From Reticulascus tulasneorum (lineage: Eukaryota; Ascomycota; Sordariomycetes; Glomerellales; Reticulascaceae): a DNA stretch of 64,000 nucleotides. A program made the translations under genes and the position numbers. Below, in pieces: positions 10,885-23,231 of the stretch (position 1 is its first letter; each line of letters begins with the position of its first letter). The DNA lies in the NCBI GenBank assembly GCA_001557505.1, contig LSAX01000007.1, positions 186,001-250,000 of the forward strand. The letters run 5' to 3'. Under the pieces are notes generated by a model. That model saw nothing but the letters and a program-made list of their open reading frames with translations, did no database searches and had not been told where the DNA came from.

Positions 10885-13155
10885 GGCAGCAATTTGAACG
10901 ACAAAGGATCAACTAATCTCTAGGTCGTGGAAAATCCATTTCATTCTCTGCTGCCGAGGCTGCCTCGATGCCTTTATAGCTACAGTGCAGGCCTCATGCC
11001 GGGGATCTGCAGTCATCAGTTCCGCTCAGCGTAGCTCTGCAGTATTGGCTCGCTCGATGTTTTGATTCGTGCGAACCCCTGCCATCGGCACCTAACATGC
11101 TGGGTTTGTTTGTCAGATTGGCGGTAATGCACACGTACATTCCTATCGTTCCGGATTTAACCCTGTCAGAGCGGTTGAGCTGCACACCAAGCCCCTCGTT
11201 GCCAACCCTACTCATTCAGCCGATGCTACGCCAGGGAAATCCCTCGTAGAACCTCACATGAGCACCCCGGAAGCAGCAAATACTACAGTATTTATCATTA
11301 GAGAGCATAAATTGGTATTGCACAAAGGGAGCTCAGCTTTAAAAAGGATTCAAAAACGCGAGCCACGTGTCGTCCCGCACCCGGATTAGGGGTCGTCACC
11401 AAAAGTGGCAGCCACATATGTCCATTGCCAAGGATACGCGCAGGTGGACCAGGCATTGTGTGCCGCCGGCACTCTGGCGTTGTAACTCAAGTAACTGTTT
11501 TCCGGAAGATCGACTGCAGCTTCTAAACAACTTCTTCTACTCACCGGCGGCTATTTCTTTGCCACCACAGAACACAACTGCTTGTCAAGTTTACTGGCAG
11601 CACCACCCGCAACACCGGGTCGCTCCCGCGAGGTTCTTTCAGCAGTTGTCTCACTCTTACTTTACTTCTCTGTCTAGAAGCAAGATAAAACTAATTCATG
11701 CAATCCTGCAGTCCTGCAGTCCAGATACGATGGGATTGCAGGAAAGGTCACGTGACATGATCGTTGAAGGACTTATCGTTCCACGATCGCGGGCCTTGGG
11801 TGAATGGCAGATCTGGCAGCATCAATGAAATTGAATGGGCCGTCGGGAGACAGAGTTGAGCTCGGCCGCATGGAGCCAGTCACGATCAAGGGCTTATATC
11901 AACTGAATGTGGGATCAAACCTGTAGGTCAACAGAGCCCACAAACCATCACTTAAGAACCTTGCATTTCAGCTAAATTGTTGATGCCATAGATTATGACA
12001 GCACAACAATATCTGAGCATTCGGTGCACATGGGCTGGTGGGCATCCATGGGTATGTTTAATAACCGGTCGGAGTCGGCGTTGCTGATGTTGCGGACATC
12101 AATCTGGGCGACGTTTAAGACTTCACTGTCATTGGAAATCCACGTTTCCAAGGTTGACCCTCCGGACCCGCCGCCATAGTTGATGGTGCCACGACCCCGT
12201 TATGCGATCCGGGAGAATGGTTCCATCCTTTCGTGTTGTAGAGCCTATGATGAGACTTGGAGAAAGCTACTGTTAAGGCCCAGTCTTTGTACATGATGTT
12301 CCGTTCACTCTAGATCTGTCAAGACTATTCTTGTGTCGCCTGTGTGATAATTATTCCAAGATGAGTTGGGTCCTAATTCGCGCATTGCTAGTGCTCGAAC
12401 TAGAGTGTACAGACACTGTCCATGTTTCGTGGGACAGTTTGTCTCTTAGACCATGAACTATGTTTCGTGTTGAAAAGAACAGGCACTGGAGACGAGACGA
12501 TTCGTGCAAGAACCCTTGCAGGCTCAGCAAGTTTACGAATGCCACGAGGACGTGAAGTGAGACTGCTTGTGTGACCTATGACGCAGTTCTTGTACTCAAT
12601 GATTATACTGTCCAATTGCTGGGGTCGGCAAGCAGTTCGTCCGACTCGATTAACCCGGCCCGCACAGCCATAGGCTATGTCAGGCACGGCCACTGTTCCC
12701 CGCATACCTTCGCCCAACCACAGCACAACCAACAGGTACGTCGACATCTGGAAAACCACAAGAGGCCGTTGGCTGGCGAATACACTTAACCGTTATGAGG
12801 CCCAGCACCCAGGAACCAACAACGTGGTGTTGGAGCAGTGGGAAATGTCCTGCAAATTGCTGTGCCGCAATATATACCCTTCAGTGTCGTCACTAGGCAT
12901 GCATTGAGTGGTTTGTACAGGGCTGCCTCACTTGGCAACGAGAAAGACAGAAATCACATAGTCTTGCACCACACGATCCAATGCCCCTTGTGCCATCTGC
13001 GTGACCGCGGCGCAACTTGAACATAATAAGGGGAACCATTCTCCTCGAGGACAGGTTCCACTGAAAGTCCTCATCCTCGGCTACCCTCACTACACTTCCA
13101 GCTGTTAAGAAAAGACAATAGCAGCCCTCCTCCTGCGCTTCAGTAGATCGCCAAA
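10885..13155. other. 2.3 kb intergenic region
   Basis: Contains the promoter of the GMC gene and that of the gene at 13156. No intact gene is recognised. On the minus strand at about 11994-12190 an open frame of about 65 codons without a start reads GTINYGGGSGGSTLETW and ends in TAA; it looks protein-like and may be the last piece of a decayed gene, but I cannot name it. Confidence 0.45.
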
Positions 13156-14095
13156 ATGCCTACCGCCACTTCGGTCTCCCAGTTCACCATCACCAACCTT
13201 GGCCCTCTGACCACGACCTATTCCGCGCCGGCATCATGCGTTACCGACTTGAACGGCATCCTCCTTGGCCGTTCCACGTCCCCGTCAATTGTACAGTGGA
13301 ACACTGACTGTAACGAGCCCACACCGTCTACAGATTGTATTCCTTCGGCCAGTCAGATCAACAGCTACTTCAGTGTGATGAGTGACTCGCCTCTGGCCGC
13401 TTACTTCATCGGGTACCATTCACCTGGCATCATCTGCCCCAGTGCCTGGACCACGGCTGGCGTTGCTACCAAAGACGCCGCAGGTGCAGTATCCTCTAAC
13501 GGTGCATTCAACGCGACGGTCACTTTTCTTCCTACCTTCCCGACTAATAACCTCTCCCCGAATGTACTCATTGCCGCTCTCGATCCCGGCGAGAAGGCGA
13601 TCCTGTGCTGCCCCAGGTATGTAACTCCTCCGTATACATCGATGTGTGGGGTGCCAGTTGCTAATTGCCATAAGTGCCTACATCGCCGCGCAGGATGGTG
13701 GGTGCTATTCTGTCGTTCCCGAATTCAAAGTGACCTCCGGCTGCGCCCAAGGAGGAAGGGCTGACGTCTATTCCGAAGTCACGGCGACATTCAGTATAGG
13801 CGGCAGCTTGGTGACGGGCGATATTCTTACCGTTACAAATACCGCAAAGATAACATCAACGGAGTTTGTAACTCTCGAACCGAGCGAGTTTTCAAACTAC
13901 GTCGGTGTGAAGCTTTTGCCAATGGTCACTCTGGTGCAGCGAGCAGAGGACACAACATCACCGACCCCATCGACATCCACCGGTTCTGGGATTTCGTCTA
14001 AGCCTGGCCAAAGCTGCTGGAAGGGCGTCGTAGGTGTCATGGCCCTCTGGGCTACTGGCGCTATATTTGGTGTTGCTCTCATGGTACCGCTGTAA
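13156..14095 (+). CDS. Uncharacterised fungal protein with C-terminal membrane anchor
   Basis: Two exons, 13156-13616 and 13675-14095, with a 58-base intron, give 293 residues. The splice restores CCPSAYIAAQDGGCYS, a Cys-rich block common in hypothetical fungal surface proteins (CCPSG...CYS type). A Thr/Ser-rich stretch (residues about 245-262) precedes a hydrophobic helix WKGVVGVMALWATGAIFGVA at the very end. There is no cl­ear N-terminal signal peptide, so either the true start is elsewhere or the protein is tail-anchored. The function is unknown. The model is supported by the phase-consistent intron and by coding-like composition in both exons. Confidence 0.75.
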
Positions 14096-15161
14096 ATAGC
14101 ATGGCTGGTTCCGGTGGGCTTTAGGGAATGCTCCAAGATCGTGTTTAAGTTACGATCCTACCTCGACCGTTGCGAGTCTGAAAAATATCGACCGGGCGTT
14201 TGAGCCTAGCATCTGGCACACTCCTAGCCGCTGTTGTACATTAATCTAAATACCAAGTTTAATTATTATGTGCATGACTGGGCAGAGAACGCTAGAGCAA
14301 CTGGCTGTAAATACTCCTTATAATTGATAGACGTGAAATGGGTTTCTTCTCCGCCTAAAATTACGTTACATATTTTTCAACATTCTTATAAATGTTGCCC
14401 CATTTATTGCATTCGGTTATTAGTGCAAGAAACACATAGTTTCTCGCATGTTCTAAGTCGCTCTTTTGTTCGTAGAGACTCACCTGCTCTGCTAATTGGG
14501 ACATCAAGCCTTTGAGACCCATAAGCCTCAACAGATGGCCGAGCATGCCTCGGGATTCTGTCTGCATCAATGTGCGTCTTGACCACCTTGCGGAGGTAGC
14601 CGATCCTCACTGTTCGCATATTAGAGACTACGACACCTTCGACATTTATGATTTGACCGCACCCGTAAGGAGCGGAGATATTTTGTTCAGGCTCTATGTT
14701 CGCCGCGTAGAGAGCACGGAGTGAATCTTACAGCTGATGGTAAAGTCTCCAATATATTGGCTGTCATGAAAAGAACCTCACCCTTCCGCCCTTTCGCGCC
14801 CCCTCAACGCCACCTCCATGCCACCTGCAGGTATATCCTTATCTACATAATAACTCAGGCAAGAATCATACGAGCAGGTTATCGATGGCCGGATCCGCTA
14901 AATTAAAGTCACTGCAAGAATATACGACAGCCAGGTCCGTCTCCACTGGCCACGGTGTAGAGTAGGCCATGACATTACCCTGTCTGAAAAATGACGACGA
15001 TCAGCGAATATTACTTCAATAGGTTGCCGGACAAGAAGTGGACACTATATTCATAAAAGCTGCATCAGAGTTTTCTATCTAGTAAACTCCAGTATCGGTG
15101 AGATCGGCTTTCCTCCTTAGACGCTGTGTCTTCTCATGACCTTGTTGAGCTCAATGGGAGA
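14096..15161. other. Intergenic spacer
   Basis: About 1 kb of AT-rich sequence. The small open frames at 14324-14906 lack domains and are not called. Confidence 0.45.
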
Positions 15162-16175
15162 TCAGGGAGAGTATGGGGGCGGCTTGATTGCAATCGCGCT
15201 CGTTTGAATCTGCTGGAAATTATGCGGCGTCCAACTGTAATCCGCCAAAGAGGCGATAGGCAGATTGTACTGGGCCGCAATGGACTTCGCGGTATCAATT
15301 ATTCTTCTCCTCCTCTTGTAGTCCTTGACAAAATGTGGAATGAGGTAGTGGATATCGACGGAGAGCTTCCGCAGCAGGCGATCCGATCCTCTGGTGGCAA
15401 CCTCATCTTTCAGTTCCGGCATAATGCCAGTATAACCTGTCAAGCCATTTTCGTAGTCTCCGGGGCCAAGTTGTCGGTGGTGCGTGCGATAGTAGTATAG
15501 CATGATCGCCATGTCGGAGACATCTCTTTCCGAAATTGAAGGAGGACCTTCAAACGCATGTAGAAAGTATCCAAGGGATCTCAAAGCGCATTTTTCAGGA
15601 ATAGGACCATGTGTGCAGCAGTGTACAACTTCGGCCAAGTACTTGCAGAACGGACCGATTGCAGGTGATATAAGACGCCGATACCTCGAAGTTGAGAACC
15701 AAAGTGTCCCGGACAACGGATATACCCCAATGCCATAATCCACTAGTAGCATATTCTCCATAAGATCTGGTATCGCATTCGCCATTAGGAAAGCGCTATA
15801 CGAGGGACATAGGAACTCAAATGCTGTCTTGGCTGATTCTGGATTTGGGATGCCGCTGCATTCCTGGTCGTACAAGATTGCCGCCACGGACCGGAATGCT
15901 GCTCTCTCCATTTCGCGCTCCGAGCTCCATGTGAAGAAACTGTCCACAGATTCTCCCCCACGTTTAACACCTGCTTGGATATGCTGGAGGGCTCTTGTCC
16001 ACGCAGGGTTGGCTGGAATTTGCAGGTAGGCGGCGCACTCTGGCCGCTCGGGGCGTAAAACACGAGTGGTCCATCGTCTGGATGAACCCGGGAGACAGAA
16101 GTTCGTCAGTAGCTCCATTTCGGCGCTCTCATCCCTGCTTTCCGTCTGCCCTTTCTCAAAGGCGGAAGAGATCAT
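15162..16175 (-). CDS. Hypothetical protein, 337 residues, intronless
   Basis: A single long open frame with balanced composition, no signal peptide and no membrane helix. It contains several leucine/aromatic helices (FLCPSYSAFLMANAIPDLM, IMLYYYRTHH) and a basic run KRRRR near residue 290, and ends PPPYSP. I do not recognise a family. Its length compared with the short antisense frames, and the lack of repeats, support a real gene. It may be a lineage-restricted intracellular protein. Confidence 0.6.
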   Translation of the reverse strand: MISSAFEKGQTESRDESAEMELLTNFCLPGSSRRWTTRVLRPERPECAAYLQIPANPAWTRALQHIQAGVKRGGESVDSFFTWSSEREMERAAFRSVAAILYDQECSGIPNPESAKTAFEFLCPSYSAFLMANAIPDLMENMLLVDYGIGVYPLSGTLWFSTSRYRRLISPAIGPFCKYLAEVVHCCTHGPIPEKCALRSLGYFLHAFEGPPSISERDVSDMAIMLYYYRTHHRQLGPGDYENGLTGYTGIMPELKDEVATRGSDRLLRKLSVDIHYLIPHFVKDYKRRRRIIDTAKSIAAQYNLPIASLADYSWTPHNFQQIQTSAIAIKPPPYSP

Positions 16176-17775
16176 CGTGGGGAGGGCTGGGGGTATAGGT
16201 TAACAGGCCCATGATATTTGCAAATGCCCGTAAATGGAGAATTGTGTCTTGGCCGGCCGACAAGAAATAGAATAGCGAGCCTATCAAGTTAAGAACTGGT
16301 GGTCAAGGGTCGAATAGTTGGATCCAGCCAAGCAGGGTATGATCGATTGGATAACCTGACACTCTTGTCCGCCTGTGAGTGGAAAATTGAAGATAGAGAA
16401 AGCTGGAACGATGAATGGGGTGGTACGAGTATATATAGCAGTTTGGTATGGATACTAATCAAGGGACTTGATTAATTTGTATTCATTTAGGCCGAGATGC
16501 TTGAATAACTTCCAATAAACCCGGGACCAGAACCCACGAAAGATTATCCATGGATCCGCTCCATCTGAAGATCATTTCGGGCTCGGTCTTACCGAAAGAG
16601 TAGAATAAAGTTATAATTTTATGGTGATATTCAAATATAGCGGGACGAGGCGCGATGGGTCTATGTGGTTGATTTTTCCACAACATATCTCGCATAATTT
16701 GCTTCCGAGGCTGCAAACCAGTAGTCTCCTGAGCTAGCAACTATTGAGTCTGCATATCCCTTTTTAGACTTATTATTGGCTCAGATATGACTCCTACTTA
16801 CTCTCTGCTACCTACTCTTTGCTGGTTAAGTCCTGCGTTCCCCAGACTCTCCAACGCACATCCGAATCTCCACAGCACACAACAGCTCCTGGCATCAGGC
16901 ATTATACCGGTTGTATATGTGTAGTTGTCCGTCCTCTGTGTTTCAAATACGCCACACTTTGGACATAGTGGTGTGGTGGAGATGGTCTGTATTACCTACA
17001 TACCTACTACTGTCTTAATTTCATATGGGGCGCGCTAGAAGGGCAAAAAAGATTCTCATGGCAAGGTTTGCAAGAACCAGGCGATGCTGAATGCTGGATT
17101 TGGGTAAGATTTACAAAAACCTGGCCAACCTAGCGGCTGACTTTGTGTACTGGAAACCTTATTGGAATGTTCGTCCTCAAAATCCACGATGATTCCGTTC
17201 GTCCTGTGCCAGCTGCTGATGGTTCTGTTCCAAGACGCGAGGCACTGGCGAGCGGTGATAGTGAGGGACAGTGATTTCACGAATCTAGTCTGCTGGGATG
17301 TCTGTTCACTTCTCTGTCGTCATCCAGCTTCTTTTGTAGCTTTGGAACATACTAAAGATGGCACAGGTGTAATGTTGATGCACGAGCGCCATATATGCAA
17401 ATGGAAACTTGACCCCAGTAGGGGCTAAACACCAATAATCTCTCCTATTCTAACTATTTCTCTATGCACCTTCCACATTGACCAAGCGAACACGTAGTGC
17501 AGATCGGTTCGCTAATCCATAATCTCCGATGAATCGCCATAGTGGCATTTAACAGGCCTCAGTACAAGCACGCTGGGACATGCCGGTTGAGCAATGATCT
17601 TGCTCGTAGTCAAGCATTTCGAAAGGCGAATCGAGGATGAAGGCTAGCATTGTGTAAACACTTCGTAGAAATAGGTATATCTGCAGCTCGTTTTCTGGTA
17701 ATGACGAGCATCTTGCCGCGGGGCGTGGCATCTGGCATCAGCCCAAGCCGGCCATGACGGCCCACGCGTAGCACG
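16176..17775. other. 1.6 kb intergenic spacer
   Basis: No gene is recognised. At 17716-17724 there is one isolated copy of CCGCGGGGC, the core of the element found upstream of every cluster 2 gene. Here it lies just past the 3' end of the SDR gene and has no obvious target. Confidence 0.5.
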
Positions 17776-18510
17776 TCAGATTTGCGCGAGGCCGCCGTCG
17801 ACGGCGACCTCGCTGGCGGTCATGAAACTGCTGTCCTGCGACGCAAGAAACGCGGCCACCGCCCCAATTTCCGCCGGATCGGCCATGCGCTGGAGTGGAT
17901 TGAGCGAAGCGAAGTGCTTCATGCCCTCCTCGCCTAGCGCTTCCTTCGCGAGTTCGGTCGCCGTCGACGCGGGCGACAGCACATTTACCCGAATGCCGGT
18001 GCCCTTCAAGTCCTCCGCCCAAGTCCGCGCAAGGTTACGCACAGCTGCCTTGCTAGCGCCGTAAAGGCTAAATGCCGGGGCGCCCGTGGTGCCGGCGCTC
18101 GATCCGGTCAAGATGATCGAACCGCCGTGGCCCATCAACGGCAGTGCCTTCTGGACCGTAAAGATCGAACCTTTCACATTGGTGTCGAGAATTTCGTCAC
18201 AGTGCTCAACGGTGATCTCGCCTAGTAGAAGCTGGCTTCCCGTACCGGCATTGGCGAAGAGGATGTCAACGGTTCCACGCTCAGCTTTCACCGCCGCGTA
18301 GAGTTTGTCGAGGTCGGCCAGATCGGAGACCGAACCCTTCACCGCGCGTGCATTAGGACCGAGGTCGGCCAGAGCCGCGTTGAGCGCTTCCTGTCGGCGG
18401 CCGAAGATGAAGACGAATGCGCCCTCTTCGATGAAGCGCTTTGCCGCTGCTCGGCCGATGCCAGTACCGCCGCCGGTAATCACGGCGGTCTTTCCGTTCA
18501 GTTTAGTCAT
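17776..18510 (-). CDS. Short-chain dehydrogenase/reductase, bacterial type
   Basis: An intronless gene for a 244-residue classical SDR, an NAD(P)-dependent oxidoreductase. It shows TGGGTGIG at residues 12-19 (cofactor binding), NAG at 87-89, the catalytic serine in TGSSAG (near 137) and YGASK with Tyr150 and Lys154. The closing VDGGLAQI is typical of the bacterial branch. The exact length, lack of introns and GC-rich third positions contrast with the AT-rich, intron-bearing surroundings, and the sequence reads like proteobacterial SDRs. Acquisition by transfer from bacteria is likely but needs a tree. TATATATA at 18599-18606 sits about 90 bases upstream and could serve as a fungal TATA box. 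The substrate is unknown. Confidence 0.93.
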   Translation of the reverse strand: MTKLNGKTAVITGGGTGIGRAAAKRFIEEGAFVFIFGRRQEALNAALADLGPNARAVKGSVSDLADLDKLYAAVKAERGTVDILFANAGTGSQLLLGEITVEHCDEILDTNVKGSIFTVQKALPLMGHGGSIILTGSSAGTTGAPAFSLYGASKAAVRNLARTWAEDLKGTGIRVNVLSPASTATELAKEALGEEGMKHFASLNPLQRMADPAEIGAVAAFLASQDSSFMTASEVAVDGGLAQI

Positions 18511-20772
18511 GTTATGTATCCTTTGGTAGAATTACACAGAAGCTATTGTTCTGCAAGGTTCTCGTACTTGATTTTGAAAAAGGAGAGGCCTTAGGGCGTA
18601 TATATACAAAATTAGCAATACTAACATATTATGCTTGCTTTGAGAATCAAGATTTCGATTTATAAAGAACGAACCTGTCAATCTGTTATAAATAAAAAAT
18701 GACAAATCAATGTTGATATCGCGGGCAGGATTGTCGCCGCTCCGAGATTGTCCCCGCTCCGAGAAAGGAACGGAGCGGCGGAAAAGCTCCGAGCAGTTCG
18801 TCCACAGATCTCGCATACCCATCGCCATTTATATATAATTTCGCTGTTATGCCCTTGTCTTCGTGTATTTCTTGACTGCTCTGAGAACCTCCTCGTATGT
18901 GGGTTCCTGGGCGTTAGACCGATCGCAGAGACGGCCGGTGCTTGGTCGATGAAGATGATGTGGAAATGGGCCCAAGATCCTCGTGCCGAGGTGCCTGCCA
19001 CCGGCGGAGGTCTGCATGAGCTCTAGCTCTTGTGACGCATGGATGGTATGAGTATGTTTCGCCACTCAAAGCTTGCTGAAGCTCTCAAATGCTTCCTTGG
19101 TATATGGCTCAGCCCCCTGTGGTTGTACGCAAATGACCAAGCCTCTGAACCACTTCTAAGGTCAGCATATTTTTGGTCCTGAGTAATTCCCATACAGTCG
19201 AATTACGTTTAGTAAAATGGCATCGCCTCTTTGAACCTTCTTTTCATCGTGAGAGAGGTCGGCAAATTGCAGAGAGCGTGCAGCGTTCTCCAATGACACA
19301 ACTGTTGATGCCAAACCTTCTTCCTAGTCGTTGCTCCACGAGCCAGTACTGGTGAGGAAGCCGTGATACTTGAAGTCGTCTCTCTGGATAAGGCAGGATG
19401 CACATAGCCTTGCTTAATACCTCTTACACTAGCTCTGAAGACACAAATTGAGGTGGTAGATTCAGCTAAATGAGACCACTGTCTGGTTGCGGCTTTTTTG
19501 TTAGTTAAGTACGAGCTGTTGCTTACAGTCCCATAACCATGACAAGTACATCCTCAGGTACCAGAGCACTGTATTTAGTGGAATCAAACCAATTAAGTTG
19601 ATAAATAAAGTGGCTTTGAACGAGTGATTCACACGAAGTCTTCCCACCTGCATGTCAGAATTTAAGACGCATCAATCATTTTCCAGCTATACTTCAGCTG
19701 CATTTAGCGATGCTTCATCTAATACTGCTGACAGAGACGCCGAGTAACTTAGGGAGCTAGGTACCATAGTATCCTCCGCCTTGCCAGCACTGTGTCATGG
19801 CATTATAATCGGTATAGGTGGTATACTGTGTTTGCCTGTGAAACTCCATTTTAGAAGGTGAAGCAAGCATCTAAACGGTGACAATGCATACCCAACCCAA
19901 ATTGTTTTCCAGGTGTTATATGTTACATATTGAACATCGTGATCTGTCTGAGGAGCAACTTGGTAGAGATAAGTCACAGTCACTTGGTCGTCGTTACCTA
20001 CGCAGACAGTCTCGACTTGAGGAGTGCTACTAGCTCTGGGCGATACACCCGGTTCTAAAGATCCGAGGTTGAAATATTTGAGCCCTCTTTTTTGTAGTAT
20101 TCTAGAACATGAGGGAGGCGCCGATGTCAACTATTCGCCGGGAAAGTAGAGGGTACCAAAATGCCCCCGCTCGTGCTTTCAAGGGACCGCCGTTAGCCTC
20201 GCTCTGAAATGCATTGCTTCGGTACGTAGGCGTTAATGCCCTGGCGGATAGCGTTGAGGCGTTGACCGGCCAACTTCGTCTGAGACGAGGTGGCAGGAAA
20301 TTAGGAAAGCAGTTTTCATCCTTGAAGCTGCCACTAGAGGATTCTGCAGATGCAGTTGCTGCAACGGTGCACTATGCATGTACATACACATTGGCCATTG
20401 GTCGAGCTTCACGCTCCCGGTGGCAGAGGCTGGTTTGATACCACGGCGACGCGGAATCATCGTCGAAACACCTTTGGGTTATGCAGAGCAAGTCAATGCC
20501 ATCGGGTAGCCCGGTGGATACAAATTAGGTCGAAATTAGAAATACTTACCTGATTATGGTCCCGAGGGCGTGGTAGATTTGATGTCTTCTTCTTCAGTTC
20601 CAGGTAAGATGTGATTCTACCTTCGACATAGAAGTTTGAAAGAGACTAGTGTAACAGTGGCACACAATAATCTCATATATTGCATTGATTCACTGCAATT
20701 ATTTTCGTTTTCGAACTCGCCGAAAGTGACACATACATCAAGGTGTTGAATTACAAGGCAAATCAACCAAGT
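18511..20772. other. 2.3 kb AT-rich spacer
   Basis: No intact gene is recognised. The part next to the SDR (18580-18720) is strongly AT-rich, and a hairpin lies at 18735-18780. Minus-strand open frames at 18847-19065 and 19795-20130 have some protein-like composition but no domain I can name. Confidence 0.45.
18735..18780. repeat. GC-rich inverted repeat
   Basis: CGCCGCTCCG at 18735-18744 is an exact reverse complement of CGGAGCGGCG at 18771-18780, leaving a 26-base loop. A further CCGCTCCGAG lies in the loop. It is a GC-rich island inside very AT-rich DNA upstream of the SDR gene. Confidence 0.7.
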
Positions 20773-23231
20773 CTATTCCAGCATATGCTTTGCCTTGTTT
20801 AGCTGGCTCTCCAACTGCTTGATTGTCTTAGCCTGGGAAAAGATGATATAATCAGGACGAACAAGCACGAAATATGTAGAAGAAGAGAATCGGCGACTGA
20901 ATGACCTTGGATCATATCCAGGAATCAGATTCACGTCGGCTCTCTCGAGCTCCTGCACCTGGCAAACAGAGAATCGAGAGATCTTCAACCGCTTTCCGCC
21001 ATTGTGTAATGGCAGTGCCCATGGCTCCTTACGCTGCAGTTCGAGCACCTCATCGGTGAGCAACCCGCAGGGGAGATCAGCTAGGCTGACGAGCCTTTCC
21101 AACTCGGCAAGCACATTGGCGTTGATTGGGGTCAAAACTAACAGAGTGAGCACACACCCGGGCTTCCAAAAGAGTTGGTCTGAGAGCACTCTTGACCCAG
21201 AGTCTTGTTTGACCCAGACCTGGGCAAGTTTGCCACCGCCGAGCTCCTCGGCAAGGAAAATGCCACCCTTAACGCTAGAGAAGCCATCCGCATCGAGAAT
21301 CAATTTCCTCATGAGTATTCGCGCTAAGAGAGGTATAAAAAGGAGCAGAGCATTCACGGCCCTCAGCGCCACTACAAGGATCTTGGATTTGTTCAGCAGA
21401 AGATAACCGTTCTGCATCGTCTCCCTGCTTCCATTGTCAATGCCATTGCGCCGCTCTAGAGACCATGTTTCAAGTAGTCTTTGAGTTCGGTTGTGACTGT
21501 ATCCTTCGTTCTTGTCGTCGATAATGAGTCCAAGGCGCCACGACAGAGCGAATGCGTCCCGGACGCCACTGGCGATGCCTTGGGCTCCAAATGGAGGAAA
21601 GACATGGGCGGCATCGCCGATCAGGATGGTACGGTTATCAAACCACCGATTGACAACCTTGTGGGTGAAGCTATGCATATCATGAGAATGGTACTTGGAT
21701 CAAGAAAAGAGATTCTATTAGAGTGGATCAACTCACTGTGCCGGTCCACACCGCACAATTCTCACGCAGTCCCATGGGAATTGAATCGGATGCTCCACAG
21801 TTATTCCCATCTGCCTGTGAAGAAATGCTGTTAGGTTCTCTTGCCTCAACTCGGTCGTCTTTCTTAGATACATACTTGAATACCAGTGGTGAGATAGTGA
21901 GGTGTTTTTCAATCTGATCCTTGAAATGCTCTTGGGGGCCTGCCCGCGCAAGATCCGTGTGACGGCCGGGAGGGAGCTCATACTCGAACCTAAATGGCAA
22001 TATTTAGTATAATGAAGGAACTCTCGTATCACGGAATTTCTTTGTAGAATACCTCCAGTATCTGTCATTCGACGGCCCGAATCTGCCTGTGGCTACAGCC
22101 ATTAACTTGTCATTACAGAAACTGTACGTGGACACTTAGTAAAAATGAACCGCTCTCTCATGTTAGCCTTGCAGTATGACTTACTGAAAGCCTTTGGGCC
22201 AGAAAATGTCCCACACCTGTTCTGGAGCCACACCGGCGTCCCACAGCGGAAAGTCGGGATGTGACTGCGGTGTCGGCAACGTGATGTGCAAATTTGCGGC
22301 CATCCATGTGGCTGAATAGTCATGACTGTGATAAATGAAACAGATGTTAGAAGACATGAGAAATAACTGTCCTGAGAATTACTGACATGCCTACGAGTTG
22401 CTGGATTCCTTTTGGCTCGAGGCACTGCTTCCGAACCAAGCCACGCTTGCCATCGGCGCCGACCAGGAATTCCCCCCTCAACCATGTAATAGCACCGCTC
22501 TTCGTAGTGTACGAGACCTCGACGCCTTTGTCACTTTCAACACAGGCCGTCATGGTACATTCAGTTCGAAGATCTGCACATTTGGCATCCCGAACAAGGT
22601 CACGAAGGGTCCGTTCTGTCCGCCAGTCAGTGGTGAGGTATAACCATCTCTCACAGTGTTTCATTCCTACCCAGTTTGGGCTGGAGAATCCCTGTGGCTC
22701 CTGGAAGCGCTTGTTGGAGAGTATCTGATCCGTGATCTAGCCTGAGAAATGGTCGTTGTGAGGTGAAGGTGCCCGAATGGAATTGGACATCCGACAATTC
22801 TACACAACGGTACGACACATCCCATGTCAGCCAAGCAAGGCATTTAAAAAGGGAAAAGGGGGTCAAATCGACTGCATGGATGACTTACTTTGCGCAAACT
22901 CGTATAATTTGTCCTCAGTGATGCCGATCAGGGCGAGGATGCGATGGCTGTCTCCCGCAAGCGCAATGGCACGCGGGTCCTCGCAAATGCCATCATTCTT
23001 TTCTAAGACGATACTCTAATTATGAGATCAAGTTAGAAATGTTCCAGTATGGTAATAGAGGACTTCAGAGTCAAGCACAAGAACAATGGGGGTATGCCGG
23101 AGAAGCTTGGTATCAGGGGTTGCGCATCTCGAAGAACTGCATCATACCTTTACGCCCCGATGGGCAAGCGCAATAGCTAGAGTAAGACCGCTTGGGCCTG
23201 CTCCGACGATGATAACATCAGTCTTCTCCAT
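20773..23231 (-). CDS. FAD-dependent aromatic hydroxylase (PHBH/MhpA-like)
   Basis: Nine exons (23231-23148, 23015-22889, 22799-22671, 22615-22387, 22325-22185, 22121-22053, 21989-21876, 21814-21737, 21670-20773) keep phase throughout and give 622 residues. Flavin monooxygenases of this type hydroxylate phenolic rings using NAD(P)H and oxygen. Motifs: VGAGPSGLT (residues 9-17, FAD), GADGKRG (near 173, DG motif), and ILIGDAAHVFPPFGAQG (about 335-351, GD motif). The last 150 residues look like the thioredoxin-like tail of phenol-hydroxylase relatives. It is divergent from the acetoacetyl-CoA synthetase gene, with 1 kb of shared promoter containing an inverted pair of the cluster 1 element. The likely role is the ring-activating step of cluster 1. 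The substrate is unknown. Confidence 0.93.

Noticed and set aside
18005..18016. TCCTCCG inside the SDR gene, resembling the cluster 1 element
   Set aside because: It is coding sequence and matches only seven bases.
19795..20130. 111-codon minus-strand frame with protein-like stretches
   Set aside because: No recognisable family and no supporting exons; left within the spacer description.
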